Source: Casp-actino8 sp044358015 (GTDB taxonomy: Bacteria; Actinomycetota; Acidimicrobiia; Acidimicrobiales; Ilumatobacteraceae). From it: 14,499 nucleotides of DNA. The first letter of the stretch is position 1, and each line of letters opens with the position of its first letter. Of the stretch, positions 1-7,216 are shown in pieces. The notes below the pieces were generated by a model. It was not told the DNA's origin, ran no database searches, and was given only the letters and a program-made list of their open reading frames with translations. Location of the stretch: NCBI GenBank assembly GCA_044358015.1, contig JBIKOO010000042.1, forward strand, positions 1 through 14,499. The letters are read 5' to 3'. The translations under genes and the position numbers were made by a program.

Positions 1-282
1 CTTGGTTATGCCCTGTCAGAGAATTTCCCATCTGATCCCGACACAGGTTTCCCTACCAATACAACGTTGCGTTCGCTCGGAATCATTCGCGCCAAGGACA
101 TGCCGCCCGTGAAGGTAGTGCTTGTGGAGTCGCCTGAGCCGAACTCGCCGTATGGCATTAAGGGAGTTGGAGAAATTGGATTAGTGCCAACTGCAGGCGC
201 TGTAGCCGCTGCGCTTTATGACTACGACGGTCAATGGCGAACTGTTTTGCCGATGCGTCCGATTAATGAAGATAACGACTGA
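1..282 (+). CDS. Xanthine dehydrogenase family, molybdenum-binding subunit (C-terminal 93 residues only)
   Basis: The gene enters from the left edge, and only its last 93 codons are visible, ending in TGA at 280-282. The reading frame is open from base 1. The fragment carries the family's end signature: a V-x-SPEP-x-SPYG stretch followed by GIKGVGEIG, whose final Glu is the catalytic GxGE base of molybdenum hydroxylases. It ends with a T-x-LPM-x-P tail, the usual close of this subunit. Such subunits hold the molybdopterin cofactor and hydroxylate N-heterocycles or aldehydes in the cytoplasm with FAD and 2Fe-2S partners. Those partners are not visible here and probably lie upstream. Its tail differs clearly from the second Mo subunit at 4932-7211, so the two are paralogues rather than a duplication. 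The substrate is unknown; the SsnA-like gene one base downstream suggests a purine-like compound. Confidence 0.9.
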   Translation, partial: LGYALSENFPSDPDTGFPTNTTLRSLGIIRAKDMPPVKVVLVESPEPNSPYGIKGVGEIGLVPTAGAVAAALYDYDGQWRTVLPMRPINEDND

Positions 283-283
283 G

Positions 284-1306
284 ATGACGAGCACCACGCC
301 TGGTCTTGTTTGCGGTCACCATCATTTGTATTCATCCTTGGCCCGAGGCATGCCCGCGCCACCTATTCAGCCCACCAATTTTCTTGAAATCTTGCAGCAA
401 GTTTGGTGGCGTTTAGATTCTGCGCTTGATCTCGACATGATTTATTGGTCGGCCAAACTAGGTGCCGTCGAAGCATTGATGAACGGTACGACCGGAATCA
501 TTGATCACCATGAAAGTCCTAATGCTATTGAAGGCAGCCTTGACGTCATAGCCCAGGCCTGTGCTGAAGTCGGAGTTCGCGTCAATTGCTCATACGGAGT
601 GACGGATCGACATGGCGTTGAAGCAGGACTTCGCGGACTTGAAGAGAATCGCCGGTTTATCGCAGCGGGTGGACGCGGAATGGTGGGTGTGCACGCTGCG
701 TTCACCTGTTCAGACGAACTTCTCGAAAGCGCTTCTGGCCTTGCAACCGACCTTGGTGTCGGTGTGCACATACACGTAGCCGAAGGAATTGATGACATCA
801 CCGCTGGTGCTCGACTCGAAAAACTCTCTCAAGATAATTGGCTGCTCGTTCACTGCGTCCATCTTGATCGAGAATTAAACGGAACGATTGCTCACAACCC
901 CCGAAGCAATATGAACAATGGTGTTGGTTATGCGCACCCCGCTCGGCGTTCAAACAAAGTCATTCTCGGTACCGATGGTATTGGTGCTGACATGCTTGAA
1001 GAAATGCGACTTGCTTATGTCGCGTATCGATCCGACGATGTCACGCTCTCCCCTGACCTTGCTTGGTCTTGGCTAGAGAACAGTTACTCCTTTATTCCCG
1101 AATGCCAAGGCGATCGTGTGTCTTGGAGTTATGACCACAGCGATAGTGCATGGCATGTTGCATTCACGCCAGGAGTCAGGGCTGTCAATGTTCAGACATC
1201 AAGCGGTGAGACTTTGCTTCGCGACGGATTACCAACCCGTGTAGATCTCGATGAGGTGCGAAGCAAGGCATCCGAATCTGCGCAACGACTTTTTGCCAAA
1301 CTGTAA
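284..1306 (+). CDS. SsnA-like metal-dependent aminohydrolase, compact form
   Basis: A 340-residue amidohydrolase-superfamily protein. The deaminase-type metal site is intact: H12-x-H14, H164 and catalytic E167 in an HIHVAE motif, H190 in LVH, and D231 in LGTDG. Several stretches resemble E. coli SsnA as I remember it: WWRLD (41-45), IDHHESP (73-79), NPRSNMNN (205-212) and GTDGIGADM (229-237). SsnA is a putative chlorohydrolase/aminohydrolase encoded near xdhD. I chose ATG 284, one base after the upstream stop codon, because the longer frame back to 218 only overlaps the xdh tail. The start lies just 11 residues before HxH, so the roughly 60-residue N-terminal beta domain of SsnA is absent, while C-terminal beta strands appear to remain. 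No clear Shine-Dalgarno sequence is seen, so translation is probably coupled to the xdh gene. The family assignment is firm; the substrate is unknown. Confidence 0.85.
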   Translation: MTSTTPGLVCGHHHLYSSLARGMPAPPIQPTNFLEILQQVWWRLDSALDLDMIYWSAKLGAVEALMNGTTGIIDHHESPNAIEGSLDVIAQACAEVGVRVNCSYGVTDRHGVEAGLRGLEENRRFIAAGGRGMVGVHAAFTCSDELLESASGLATDLGVGVHIHVAEGIDDITAGARLEKLSQDNWLLVHCVHLDRELNGTIAHNPRSNMNNGVGYAHPARRSNKVILGTDGIGADMLEEMRLAYVAYRSDDVTLSPDLAWSWLENSYSFIPECQGDRVSWSYDHSDSAWHVAFTPGVRAVNVQTSSGETLLRDGLPTRVDLDEVRSKASESAQRLFAKL

Positions 1307-1338
1307 ACCAACCCGATCACCTAAAGGCGCGAAACATC

Positions 1339-2364
1339 ATGAGCCAAAACCAACAGAATCAACCCGTTGCTATCTACTTGCAAGACGCGCACCCGATTCG
1401 AGAAGGTATGCAATTTGCTCAATACGCAGAAAGCAAAGGCTTTGACGCAGTGTGGCAGGCCGAAAGCCGATTAGTACGTGAAGCAACGGTTCCGATGGCC
1501 GCTTTTGCGAGCGTTACCGATCGAATCAAGATTGGCAGTGGCGTAGTCGATTGTTGGAGCCGTAATCCCGCTCGTCTTGCTGCGACCTTCTCAACACTCG
1601 ACGACCTTGCTCCTGGTCGAGTTATTTTGGGTATCGGTGCATGGTGGGATCCGTTGGCACAAAAAGTCGGTATTGATCGTGCCAAGCCACTGCGAGTCAT
1701 GCGCGAAATTGTGACCACGGTTCGAGCACTTCTCAATAATGAAACGGTCACGTTTCATGGCGAATACGTCCACTTAGATGGTGTTGAACTGGATTACGTA
1801 TATCAAGATCGTCGGCCGAAAGATGTGCCGATCTATATCGGTGCAACCGGTATGCAAATGATGGAACTCACTGGCGAAATCGCTGATGGCGCGGTGTTGA
1901 ACTATTTAGTTTCACCCGACTACAACGATCAGGCTCTCGAGGCTCTCGAAAAGGGAGCCGCTAAGGCAGGCAAGACGTTGGACGACATTGACCGCCCGCA
2001 ACTTGTGGTGTGTAGCGTTCATGAAGACCGTCAAACTGCCCTTGATATGGCGCGCCTTATGGTGACTCAGTATTTGGGCCAACAGCCGCACATCATGAAG
2101 GCCTCTGGCGTCCCTCAATCATTACTTGACAAGGTCGGCGAAGTTCTCACTTGGCCAGCCAGTCACGAACAAGTTGTCGCGGCGAGCAAACTAGTTCCTG
2201 ATGAAATCGTGCAAATGCTGACTGCAAGTGGCACGCCCGCAGAAGCCCGAGCCAAGGTCAAGCATTACATCGACCACGGATGCACCTGTCCGATTCTGTA
2301 TCCACTTGGCGATGTTAAAGCCATGATCGACGCCTTCGCAGGATGGGATGGATCAGCGAAATAG
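1339..2364 (+). CDS. Luciferase-like (LLM class) probable F420-dependent oxidoreductase
   Basis: A 341-residue protein of the bacterial luciferase-like fold, the group often annotated as methylenetetrahydromethanopterin reductase-like. Visible landmarks are YAESKGFDAVWQAESR (29-44), DRIKIGSGVVDCWSRNPARLA (61-81), LGIGAWWDPLA (98-108) and VPIYIGATGMQMMELTGEIADG (163-184), which belong to the barrel strands and loops around the flavin or F420. Such enzymes move hydride from F420H2 or FMNH2 to small substrates in the cytoplasm. The cofactor is inferred from family and likely host; no residue proves it. The start is ATG 1339, 32 bases after the aminohydrolase stop, with a weak AAAGG about 11 bases upstream, so it is probably the last visible gene of the xdh-ssnA operon. 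Its 3' end overlaps the convergent pcs gene by 12 bases. It may act on an intermediate of the same heterocycle pathway. Confidence 0.85.
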   Translation: MSQNQQNQPVAIYLQDAHPIREGMQFAQYAESKGFDAVWQAESRLVREATVPMAAFASVTDRIKIGSGVVDCWSRNPARLAATFSTLDDLAPGRVILGIGAWWDPLAQKVGIDRAKPLRVMREIVTTVRALLNNETVTFHGEYVHLDGVELDYVYQDRRPKDVPIYIGATGMQMMELTGEIADGAVLNYLVSPDYNDQALEALEKGAAKAGKTLDDIDRPQLVVCSVHEDRQTALDMARLMVTQYLGQQPHIMKASGVPQSLLDKVGEVLTWPASHEQVVAASKLVPDEIVQMLTASGTPAEARAKVKHYIDHGCTCPILYPLGDVKAMIDAFAGWDGSAK

Positions 2365-3102
2365 TTCGATATCGCGCGTCAACTCAACGCGACGCGCCAA
2401 TGTCGCTACTGCAACCATTACTGGGCCAATAATGACCAGAGCTATTACTAGTGCTGGTACTTGCGGCGACCAAATAGTTCCCAGCAGAACTCCAATCACC
2501 CAAACGGAAATCGCTGTCATATTCCAGATACGCCATTGAACAACCCGAACCGGATGAGCGAATTGCACATTGGTCATCGTGAGAATTGACAAACAGGCCA
2601 CGACGACCATCGTTACTGTGGGCGAACTATCCAGCAACCACAAGGTTGGGACAACCATATTCCACGCCGCTGGAAAACCATGAAACCAACTGTCGTCATC
2701 TTGTTGGTCGGTTCGACTGAACCACAAACTTGAGAACATGAGAAGTGCAGCGACGGCAATCATGCCCGAGCGATCGTGATTGACCATTCTGAATTGCCAT
2801 AAAAATGCAGCAGGCACGAGGACACAGGTCACGAAATCGATTACAAGGTCAAGCACATACCCGTCAAACCTGGTCGTTGCTTCATCGGGCAAGAGACGAC
2901 GTGCAAGTGGTCCGTCAATTCCATCAATGAGTTGCGCCACCAGAAGCCAGATAATCGCCATCCGGGCTGAACCATCTAGTACCGCGACCAAGGCGGCCAT
3001 ACCTACAAGTACGCCGGTGGCGGTAAACGCGTGAAGCGCTAACGACATGTCGCGAGGAGATGAATCCTGGGACCGGCTTTTTATAGGGAATTTATTAAAC
3101 AC
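2353..3102 (-). CDS. pcs: Phosphatidylcholine synthase (CDP-diacylglycerol:choline phosphotransferase)
   Basis: A 249-residue integral membrane enzyme with about eight hydrophobic segments. It carries the CDP-alcohol phosphotransferase motif D60-x2-D63-G64-x2-A67-R68 ... G81-x3-D85-x3-D89. The 12-residue gap between AR and G, longer than the usual 8, is typical of bacterial Pcs. Further Pcs-like blocks are VIDFVTCVLVPA (87-98), FHGFPAAWNMV (140-150) and a later FAHPVRV. Pcs condenses choline with CDP-diacylglycerol at the inner membrane face to make phosphatidylcholine in one step. The start is GTG 3102, which gives an N-terminus (MFNKF...) like known Pcs proteins and has AAGGTCAGG upstream; an internal ATG at 3048 is a weaker alternative. 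The gene is divergent from the four-helix membrane protein at 3139 and tail-overlaps the oxidoreductase at 1339-2364. Assignment rests on remembered family sequences and the motif. Confidence 0.88.
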   Translation of the reverse strand: MFNKFPIKSRSQDSSPRDMSLALHAFTATGVLVGMAALVAVLDGSARMAIIWLLVAQLIDGIDGPLARRLLPDEATTRFDGYVLDLVIDFVTCVLVPAAFLWQFRMVNHDRSGMIAVAALLMFSSLWFSRTDQQDDDSWFHGFPAAWNMVVPTLWLLDSSPTVTMVVVACLSILTMTNVQFAHPVRVVQWRIWNMTAISVWVIGVLLGTIWSPQVPALVIALVIIGPVMVAVATLARRVELTRDIELFR

Positions 3103-3111
3103 AACGACCTG

Positions 3112-3117
3112 ACCTTA
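3112..3117 (-). promoter_or_regulatory. Possible -10 box for pcs
   Basis: On the minus strand this reads TAAGGT (TANNNT), ending 9 bases before the pcs GTG at 3102. It overlaps the AAGGTCAGG that could instead act as a ribosome site, so its role as a promoter is uncertain. No good -35 box is seen. Confidence 0.35.
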
Positions 3118-3125
3118 TGCCCCTT

Positions 3126-3131
3126 TAGCCT
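3126..3131 (+). promoter_or_regulatory. -10 box (TAGCCT) for leaderless membrane-protein gene
   Basis: TAGCCT fits the TANNNT -10 pattern and is followed by 7 bases and then the GTG start at 3139. Transcription would begin about at the start codon. No Shine-Dalgarno sequence is seen, which supports a leaderless transcript. It faces the possible pcs -10 box across eight bases. Confidence 0.5.
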
Positions 3132-3138
3132 CTAGACA

Positions 3139-3534
3139 GTGACAAAGAGGCAGATTTCACTTGAACGAGCCTGGTTTGGGGCCGTGATGGTCTGGAGTGT
3201 CGTCAGAATCATCTTTGCTGACGTCTTTTTCGCCAAATATGGGGTCAATATTTGGATTTTCGCAGCAGTTGAGTTTATTTCTTGCCCAATTTTTGCTCGT
3301 GCGACCGCAAAGATGATCGATGCTTTGGTTCAGCATCGTTTCCAAGACTCGGTCGTCTGGGGAATGATCACGCTCATGACTTTCGGAGCGCCAGATATTT
3401 ACCTACTCACGACCGGTAAAAACCTTCCTTGGTCGGCATATTTCGTGGTGATCGGGATCATGTTGATCGCTGGATTGATTTCGATCGTCAAATTGCGCAG
3501 CAAAACGCTGATTCTGCGACGAAGTATTACTTGA
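3139..3534 (+). CDS. Small four-helix membrane protein of unknown function
   Basis: A 131-residue protein that I do not recognise. It is mostly hydrophobic, with four likely membrane segments at about residues 13-30, 37-56, 71-90 and 97-117. Short charged loops separate them, and the C-terminus is basic (K-L-R-S-K ... R-R). No catalytic motif stands out. There is an unpaired FISCPIFAR stretch with one cysteine and an acidic residue next to a proline (GAPDIYLL). The start is GTG 3139; there is no Shine-Dalgarno sequence, but a TAGCCT box ends 8 bases before it, fitting a leaderless start. It diverges from pcs with only 36 bases between the two start codons, so the two genes may be co-regulated. 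A role in the membrane linked to lipid make-up is possible only by position. The coding call is supported by the promoter spacing, the length and the coherent helix pattern. Confidence 0.7.
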   Translation: MTKRQISLERAWFGAVMVWSVVRIIFADVFFAKYGVNIWIFAAVEFISCPIFARATAKMIDALVQHRFQDSVVWGMITLMTFGAPDIYLLTTGKNLPWSAYFVVIGIMLIAGLISIVKLRSKTLILRRSIT

Positions 3535-3562
3535 GATCTCACTCTCATACTTTGACAAAATG

Positions 3563-3568
3563 TAAACT
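3563..3568 (+). promoter_or_regulatory. -10 box (TAAACT) for the molybdenum hydroxylase operon
   Basis: TAAACT fits TANNNT and sits 6 bases before the GTG start of the FAD subunit at 3575, the spacing of a leaderless gene. A TTGACA at 3552-3557 is too close (5 bases) to serve as its -35 box. This would drive the three-subunit operon to 7211. Confidence 0.55.
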
Positions 3569-3574
3569 GAACGA

Positions 3575-4423
3575 GTGCCTGTTTTTATCCCTCGCAACGT
3601 TGACGAACTTGTCGAAGTATTCCAAAATCATCCCTCGGCGAAATTGCTCGCTGGTGGAACTGATTTCATGGTTGAGGTCAATCTGCATGGTCGCAAACCT
3701 GACACCATGATCAGTTTGCGACAGGTCAAAGAACTTTCTGAGTGGTCTGTCCGTACGTCTCAGGCTCGGATCACCATTGGTGCCGGTGTCCCCTACGCAG
3801 AAATGGAAGTCGGCGAAATCGCTCGCCTCGTTCCCGCTCTTGCCCAAGCTGCCAGAACGGTTGGCTCCCCTCAAATTCGTGCCGCTGGAACTCTTGGCGG
3901 GAACCTAGGTACTTGTTCGCCTGCTGGAGATTCACTTCCCGTTCTGGCTGCGCTGAATGCGACAATTCATGTCATTGGTCCCGAGGGAAATCGCGACATC
4001 GACTTCGTCGATTTCATGGTTGGTGTGAAGAAGAATTGCTTGCAGCCCTCTGAGTTTGTGCATTCGGTGTCCATGCCCATTGTTGACGGGTGGCAGGGTT
4101 ATGCAAAAGTCGGAACGCGCAACGCGATGGTGATCTCGACTGCATCGGCCTGCCTCGTTCGAGATAGTGATGAAGGCTTCGTATCAATCGCTTTGGGTTC
4201 TGTCGGTCCAACAATCATCCGCGCTCACAGTGCTGAAGCATGGTTAATGAAAACAACTTCTTTACGGGCTGGTGCGCAATTAGAAGCATCTGTTGCTCAG
4301 GAGTTCGGTCGTCGCGTCTCTCTTGAATCGCGCCCAATTGACGATCATCGTTCCACTGCCGACTATCGCCGACATGCAATTGGTGTCCTGGCTCAACGAC
4401 TATTAACGAGGTCTTTCTCATGA
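3575..4423 (+). CDS. Molybdenum hydroxylase FAD-binding subunit (XdhB/CoxM type)
   Basis: A 282-residue protein, the usual length for the FAD subunit of three-component molybdenum hydroxylases. It starts with the expected FIPRNVDELVEVF region. The two FAD motifs are present: LLAGGTDF (24-31), and TLGGNLGTCSPAGDSLPVL at about 105-123. A KVGTRNAMVIS segment further on matches the C-terminal domain. It passes electrons from the 2Fe-2S subunit to NAD+, oxygen or another acceptor. The start is GTG 3575; no upstream Shine-Dalgarno is seen, but a TAAACT box lies 6 bases before the GTG, pointing to a leaderless transcript. It is the first gene of a three-gene operon (FAD, 2Fe-2S, Mo), the order also used in the coxMSL genes. 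Its stop codon overlaps the next start by 4 bases (ATGA). Family firm; substrate set by the Mo subunit. Confidence 0.93.
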   Translation: MPVFIPRNVDELVEVFQNHPSAKLLAGGTDFMVEVNLHGRKPDTMISLRQVKELSEWSVRTSQARITIGAGVPYAEMEVGEIARLVPALAQAARTVGSPQIRAAGTLGGNLGTCSPAGDSLPVLAALNATIHVIGPEGNRDIDFVDFMVGVKKNCLQPSEFVHSVSMPIVDGWQGYAKVGTRNAMVISTASACLVRDSDEGFVSIALGSVGPTIIRAHSAEAWLMKTTSLRAGAQLEASVAQEFGRRVSLESRPIDDHRSTADYRRHAIGVLAQRLLTRSFS

Positions 4424-4935
4424 GCATCAATATCCCTGTTTCGGGTGCCTCGCAATCAAATGAGATTTACTCCTTGCGGGTGAACGGTCAGGTCCACGAC
4501 GTGAAAGATGCATGGATCGGCGAAAGTCTGCTCTATGTGTTGCGTGAACGTCTCGGACTCCCAGGTGCAAAGGGAGCTTGTGAACAAGGCGAGTGTGGAA
4601 GTTGCACAGTCATTGTTGACAAGCAGGCTGTCTGTTCGTGTTTGGTGATGGCTGCGACAGCAGTTGACACCGAAATCTTGACGGTTGAGGGATTGGGACC
4701 TGATGGATCACTCACCGATGTTCAGTCAGCGTTCCTCGCAGAAGGCGGAGTTCAATGTGGCTTTTGTACTCCTGGGTTCATTGTCGCTGTGCATCATCTT
4801 TTAGAAAACAATCCGAATCCGTCCGATGACGAGATTCGTGAATCTCTGTCTGGAAACATCTGTCGCTGCACCGGTTATGGACGAATTTTAGAAGCAGTGC
4901 GCACGGTTGCCGATCAACGAAGGAATCCGTCGTGA
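4420..4935 (+). CDS. Molybdenum hydroxylase 2Fe-2S subunit (XdhC/CoxS type)
   Basis: A 171-residue two-cluster iron-sulfur protein. The plant-ferredoxin-type cluster is bound by C54, C59, C62 and C74 (C-x4-C-x2-C-x11-C, in GACEQGECGSC). The second, helical [2Fe-2S] domain uses C113, C116, C148 and C150 (QCGFCTPG and NICRCTGYG). All eight ligands are in place, so electron transfer from the molybdenum centre to FAD should work. The length fits the family's usual 150-175 residues, with a slightly extended N-terminus before the ferredoxin fold (YSLRVNGQ begins near residue 17). The start is ATG 4420 inside the ATGA overlap with the FAD gene, with GAGG eight bases upstream. The stop overlaps the GTG of the Mo subunit by 4 bases, so the three subunits are translationally coupled, as expected for a stoichiometric complex. 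Confidence 0.95.
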   Translation: MSINIPVSGASQSNEIYSLRVNGQVHDVKDAWIGESLLYVLRERLGLPGAKGACEQGECGSCTVIVDKQAVCSCLVMAATAVDTEILTVEGLGPDGSLTDVQSAFLAEGGVQCGFCTPGFIVAVHHLLENNPNPSDDEIRESLSGNICRCTGYGRILEAVRTVADQRRNPS

Positions 4936-7211
4936 CATCAACAATTTCTTCAACTGGCCAACGTCACGGAACCCTTGGTACAAGCGCTAGTCGGCCTGAT
5001 GGTGTCGCAAAAGTTCAAGGAGGTTTCGCATTCTCCAGCGATATGTGGGCCGACAACATGTTGTGGGGTGCCACCTTACGTAGTCCGCATCCGTACGCCC
5101 GTGTTTTGGCGATTGATGTGTCCGGCGCTTACGCAATTGATGGTGTCGCCACGGTCGTGACTGCGGCTGATGTACCCGGGAAGTTGACGTACGGACTGAT
5201 CGTTCAGGATCAACCCGTCTTCGCTGCGATTGGCGACACTGTGCGCTACAGCGGAGAACCAATTGCTGCCGTCGCGGCCGATCATCCAGAAACCTGCCAG
5301 CGAGCCTTAGCGGCGATCAAAGTGATTTATGAAGTACTGACACCCGTGACCGATCCCGAGGAATGCATCGCCGGTGTAGCCGAGCAGATTCACCCAGATG
5401 GCAATATTTTCCGTTATCAAAGGATCATCAGTGGAGACACATCAATTGAGGGTGTCATTCAAGTCGAAGGCGAATACGAGATCGGAATGCAAGATCAAGC
5501 GTTCCTCGGTCTTGAGTCTGCGTTAGCAATTCCAGATTCGGGTGGTCAAGGCTTAGAGATGTACGTCGCCACTCAGTGGTTGCACGAAGATCGCAAGCAG
5601 ATCGCCGATTGCTTGAACATTCCCGAAGAGAATATTCGGTTGGTGTTGGGTGGAGTAGGTGGAGCATTCGGAGCTCGCGAAGACATCAGTCTGCAAGTTC
5701 ATACTGCCGTGCTCGCTATGAAGGCAGGGCGTCCCGTCCGAATCTCGTATGGACGTGAAGAAAGCTTCTACGGTCATGTGCACCGTCATCCAGCGAAAAT
5801 CTGGATGAAGCATCACGCCGACGCAAACGGCAAGATCGTCAAGATTGAATCACGAATGGTGTTCGACGGCGGAGCGTATTGCAGCACTTCCCCAGCGGTG
5901 CTCATCAACGGCATTACCCATACACAAGGGCCATACAAATGTGAAAATGCAATTGTTGATGGTTGGGCAGTTCGCACGAACAATCCCCCTTGTGGAGCAA
6001 TGCGTGGATTTGGCGTCGTGCAAGCGTGTTTCGCTCATGAGAGTCAAATGGAGAAGCTTGCGACAGCAGTTGGTGTCTCCCCCGTTGAGATTCGACTTCT
6101 GAATGCCATGGAAACTGGTGACCGAATGATTACCGGTCAAATCATGGACAGCGTCGCTCCGGTCGCGCAGTGCATCCGTGAGACCGACGCAATCCCAATG
6201 CCAGATCCACTTGAGAATTCTGCTGACCTTCGCACGATTCCTGGTGGTACTGGATTAACTGCGCAGCCTTCAAATATCCGCCGTGGTGTCGGCTGGGGTG
6301 TGAGCATCAAAAACCTCATGTACAGCGAAGGCTTTGATGATTTCTCTACTGCTCGTTGTCGAATCAGTAACGGTGTGGTCACCATCAAGTTTGCGACTTC
6401 CGAAGTTGGTCAAGGGTTCACGATGTTGGCCCAACAGATCGCCCGAACTGTGCTTGGTGTTGACGAAGTCATTCTTGACACCATTGATACTCAAGTCGGT
6501 TCGGCCGGATCAACTTCAGCAAGTCGCCAAACGTGGATGAGTGGTGGAGCAGTTCAAGTTGCGTGCCAAGCAGCACTTGCTCAATTGTTCGATCATGTTG
6601 CGACAAAGTTTGAGATGACTCGTTTCGAACTTGAAATTGACGGAACTGACATTATGGATCGCTTAACTCAACGCCGCGTGTCAGTGAGCGATGCCATCAG
6701 CGAGATCGAAATCGATTGCACGGAGGAATACCATCATCCTCCGACCGAAGATCTTGATGAGAATGGTCAAGGCAATTGCCATGTTGCTTACGCCTTTGTT
6801 GCGCACAGAGCTGTCGTCGACGTCGATCCTGAGCTTGGTCTGATCAAAGTGGTACAGATCGCCACGGCACAAGATGTCGGTCGTGTGTTGAACCCATTGG
6901 CTGCCATGGGTCAGATTGAGGGTGGAATCGCTCAAGGTCTCGGCTTAGCAGTGATGGAAGAAATCATTGTCAAAGATGGCAAGGTCCGCAATCCGAGCTT
7001 TACTGATTATTTGCTTCCAACCTTCCTTGATGCTCCAACCGTCGAAATGGTTTTCATCGAAGAGCATGAGCCGAAGTCGCCACTCGGCGCCAAAGGTATT
7101 GGCGAACCTCCTTGTATTTCGGTGACTCCGGCCATTGCCAACGCCATTCGTCAAGCCGTCGGTCGTGAACTACCCCGAGTTCCGATTCGCCCGTACGACA
7201 TTTGTCTATAA
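4932..7211 (+). CDS. Molybdenum hydroxylase large subunit, molybdopterin-binding (xanthine dehydrogenase subunit D-like)
   Basis: A 759-residue complete subunit, typical length for XdhA/PucD-type proteins. It opens with the RPDGVAKVQGG motif (21-31), then carries the cofactor loop GGVGGAFGARE (240-250), the RGFG motif (358-361), an EVGQG motif in the second half, and the C-terminal GAKGIGE motif whose Glu (E725) is the catalytic base. It would insert a water-derived oxygen into an N-heterocycle or aldehyde carbon. By hand alignment, E250 sits where bovine XDH has Glu802, but the position of bovine Arg880 falls on N326. The substrate may therefore not be xanthine. The start is GTG 4932 overlapping the 2Fe-2S stop by 4 bases, with AAGGA seven bases upstream. 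It is the last gene of the operon and ends only 5 bases from the convergent sulfatase stop. It could also be an aldehyde or hypoxanthine oxidase. Confidence 0.92.
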   Translation: MTSTISSTGQRHGTLGTSASRPDGVAKVQGGFAFSSDMWADNMLWGATLRSPHPYARVLAIDVSGAYAIDGVATVVTAADVPGKLTYGLIVQDQPVFAAIGDTVRYSGEPIAAVAADHPETCQRALAAIKVIYEVLTPVTDPEECIAGVAEQIHPDGNIFRYQRIISGDTSIEGVIQVEGEYEIGMQDQAFLGLESALAIPDSGGQGLEMYVATQWLHEDRKQIADCLNIPEENIRLVLGGVGGAFGAREDISLQVHTAVLAMKAGRPVRISYGREESFYGHVHRHPAKIWMKHHADANGKIVKIESRMVFDGGAYCSTSPAVLINGITHTQGPYKCENAIVDGWAVRTNNPPCGAMRGFGVVQACFAHESQMEKLATAVGVSPVEIRLLNAMETGDRMITGQIMDSVAPVAQCIRETDAIPMPDPLENSADLRTIPGGTGLTAQPSNIRRGVGWGVSIKNLMYSEGFDDFSTARCRISNGVVTIKFATSEVGQGFTMLAQQIARTVLGVDEVILDTIDTQVGSAGSTSASRQTWMSGGAVQVACQAALAQLFDHVATKFEMTRFELEIDGTDIMDRLTQRRVSVSDAISEIEIDCTEEYHHPPTEDLDENGQGNCHVAYAFVAHRAVVDVDPELGLIKVVQIATAQDVGRVLNPLAAMGQIEGGIAQGLGLAVMEEIIVKDGKVRNPSFTDYLLPTFLDAPTVEMVFIEEHEPKSPLGAKGIGEPPCISVTPAIANAIRQAVGRELPRVPIRPYDICL

Positions 7212-7216
7212 CTAGA

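Noticed and set aside
2360..3102. Frameshift or unusual spacing in the CDP-alcohol transferase motif of pcs
   Set aside because: The 12-residue gap between AR and G looks odd against the general motif but is what I recall for bacterial phosphatidylcholine synthases, so it supports the assignment.
3552..3557. TTGACA, a perfect -35 consensus upstream of the molybdenum hydroxylase operon
   Set aside because: It is only 5 bases from the TAAACT -10 box, and no TANNNT box is found 16-18 bases downstream of it; it overlaps nothing that would make it work as a -35.
3545..3874. 109-codon minus-strand frame across the hydroxylase promoter
   Set aside because: Antisense to the start of the FAD subunit, with no ribosome site and no protein-like motif.
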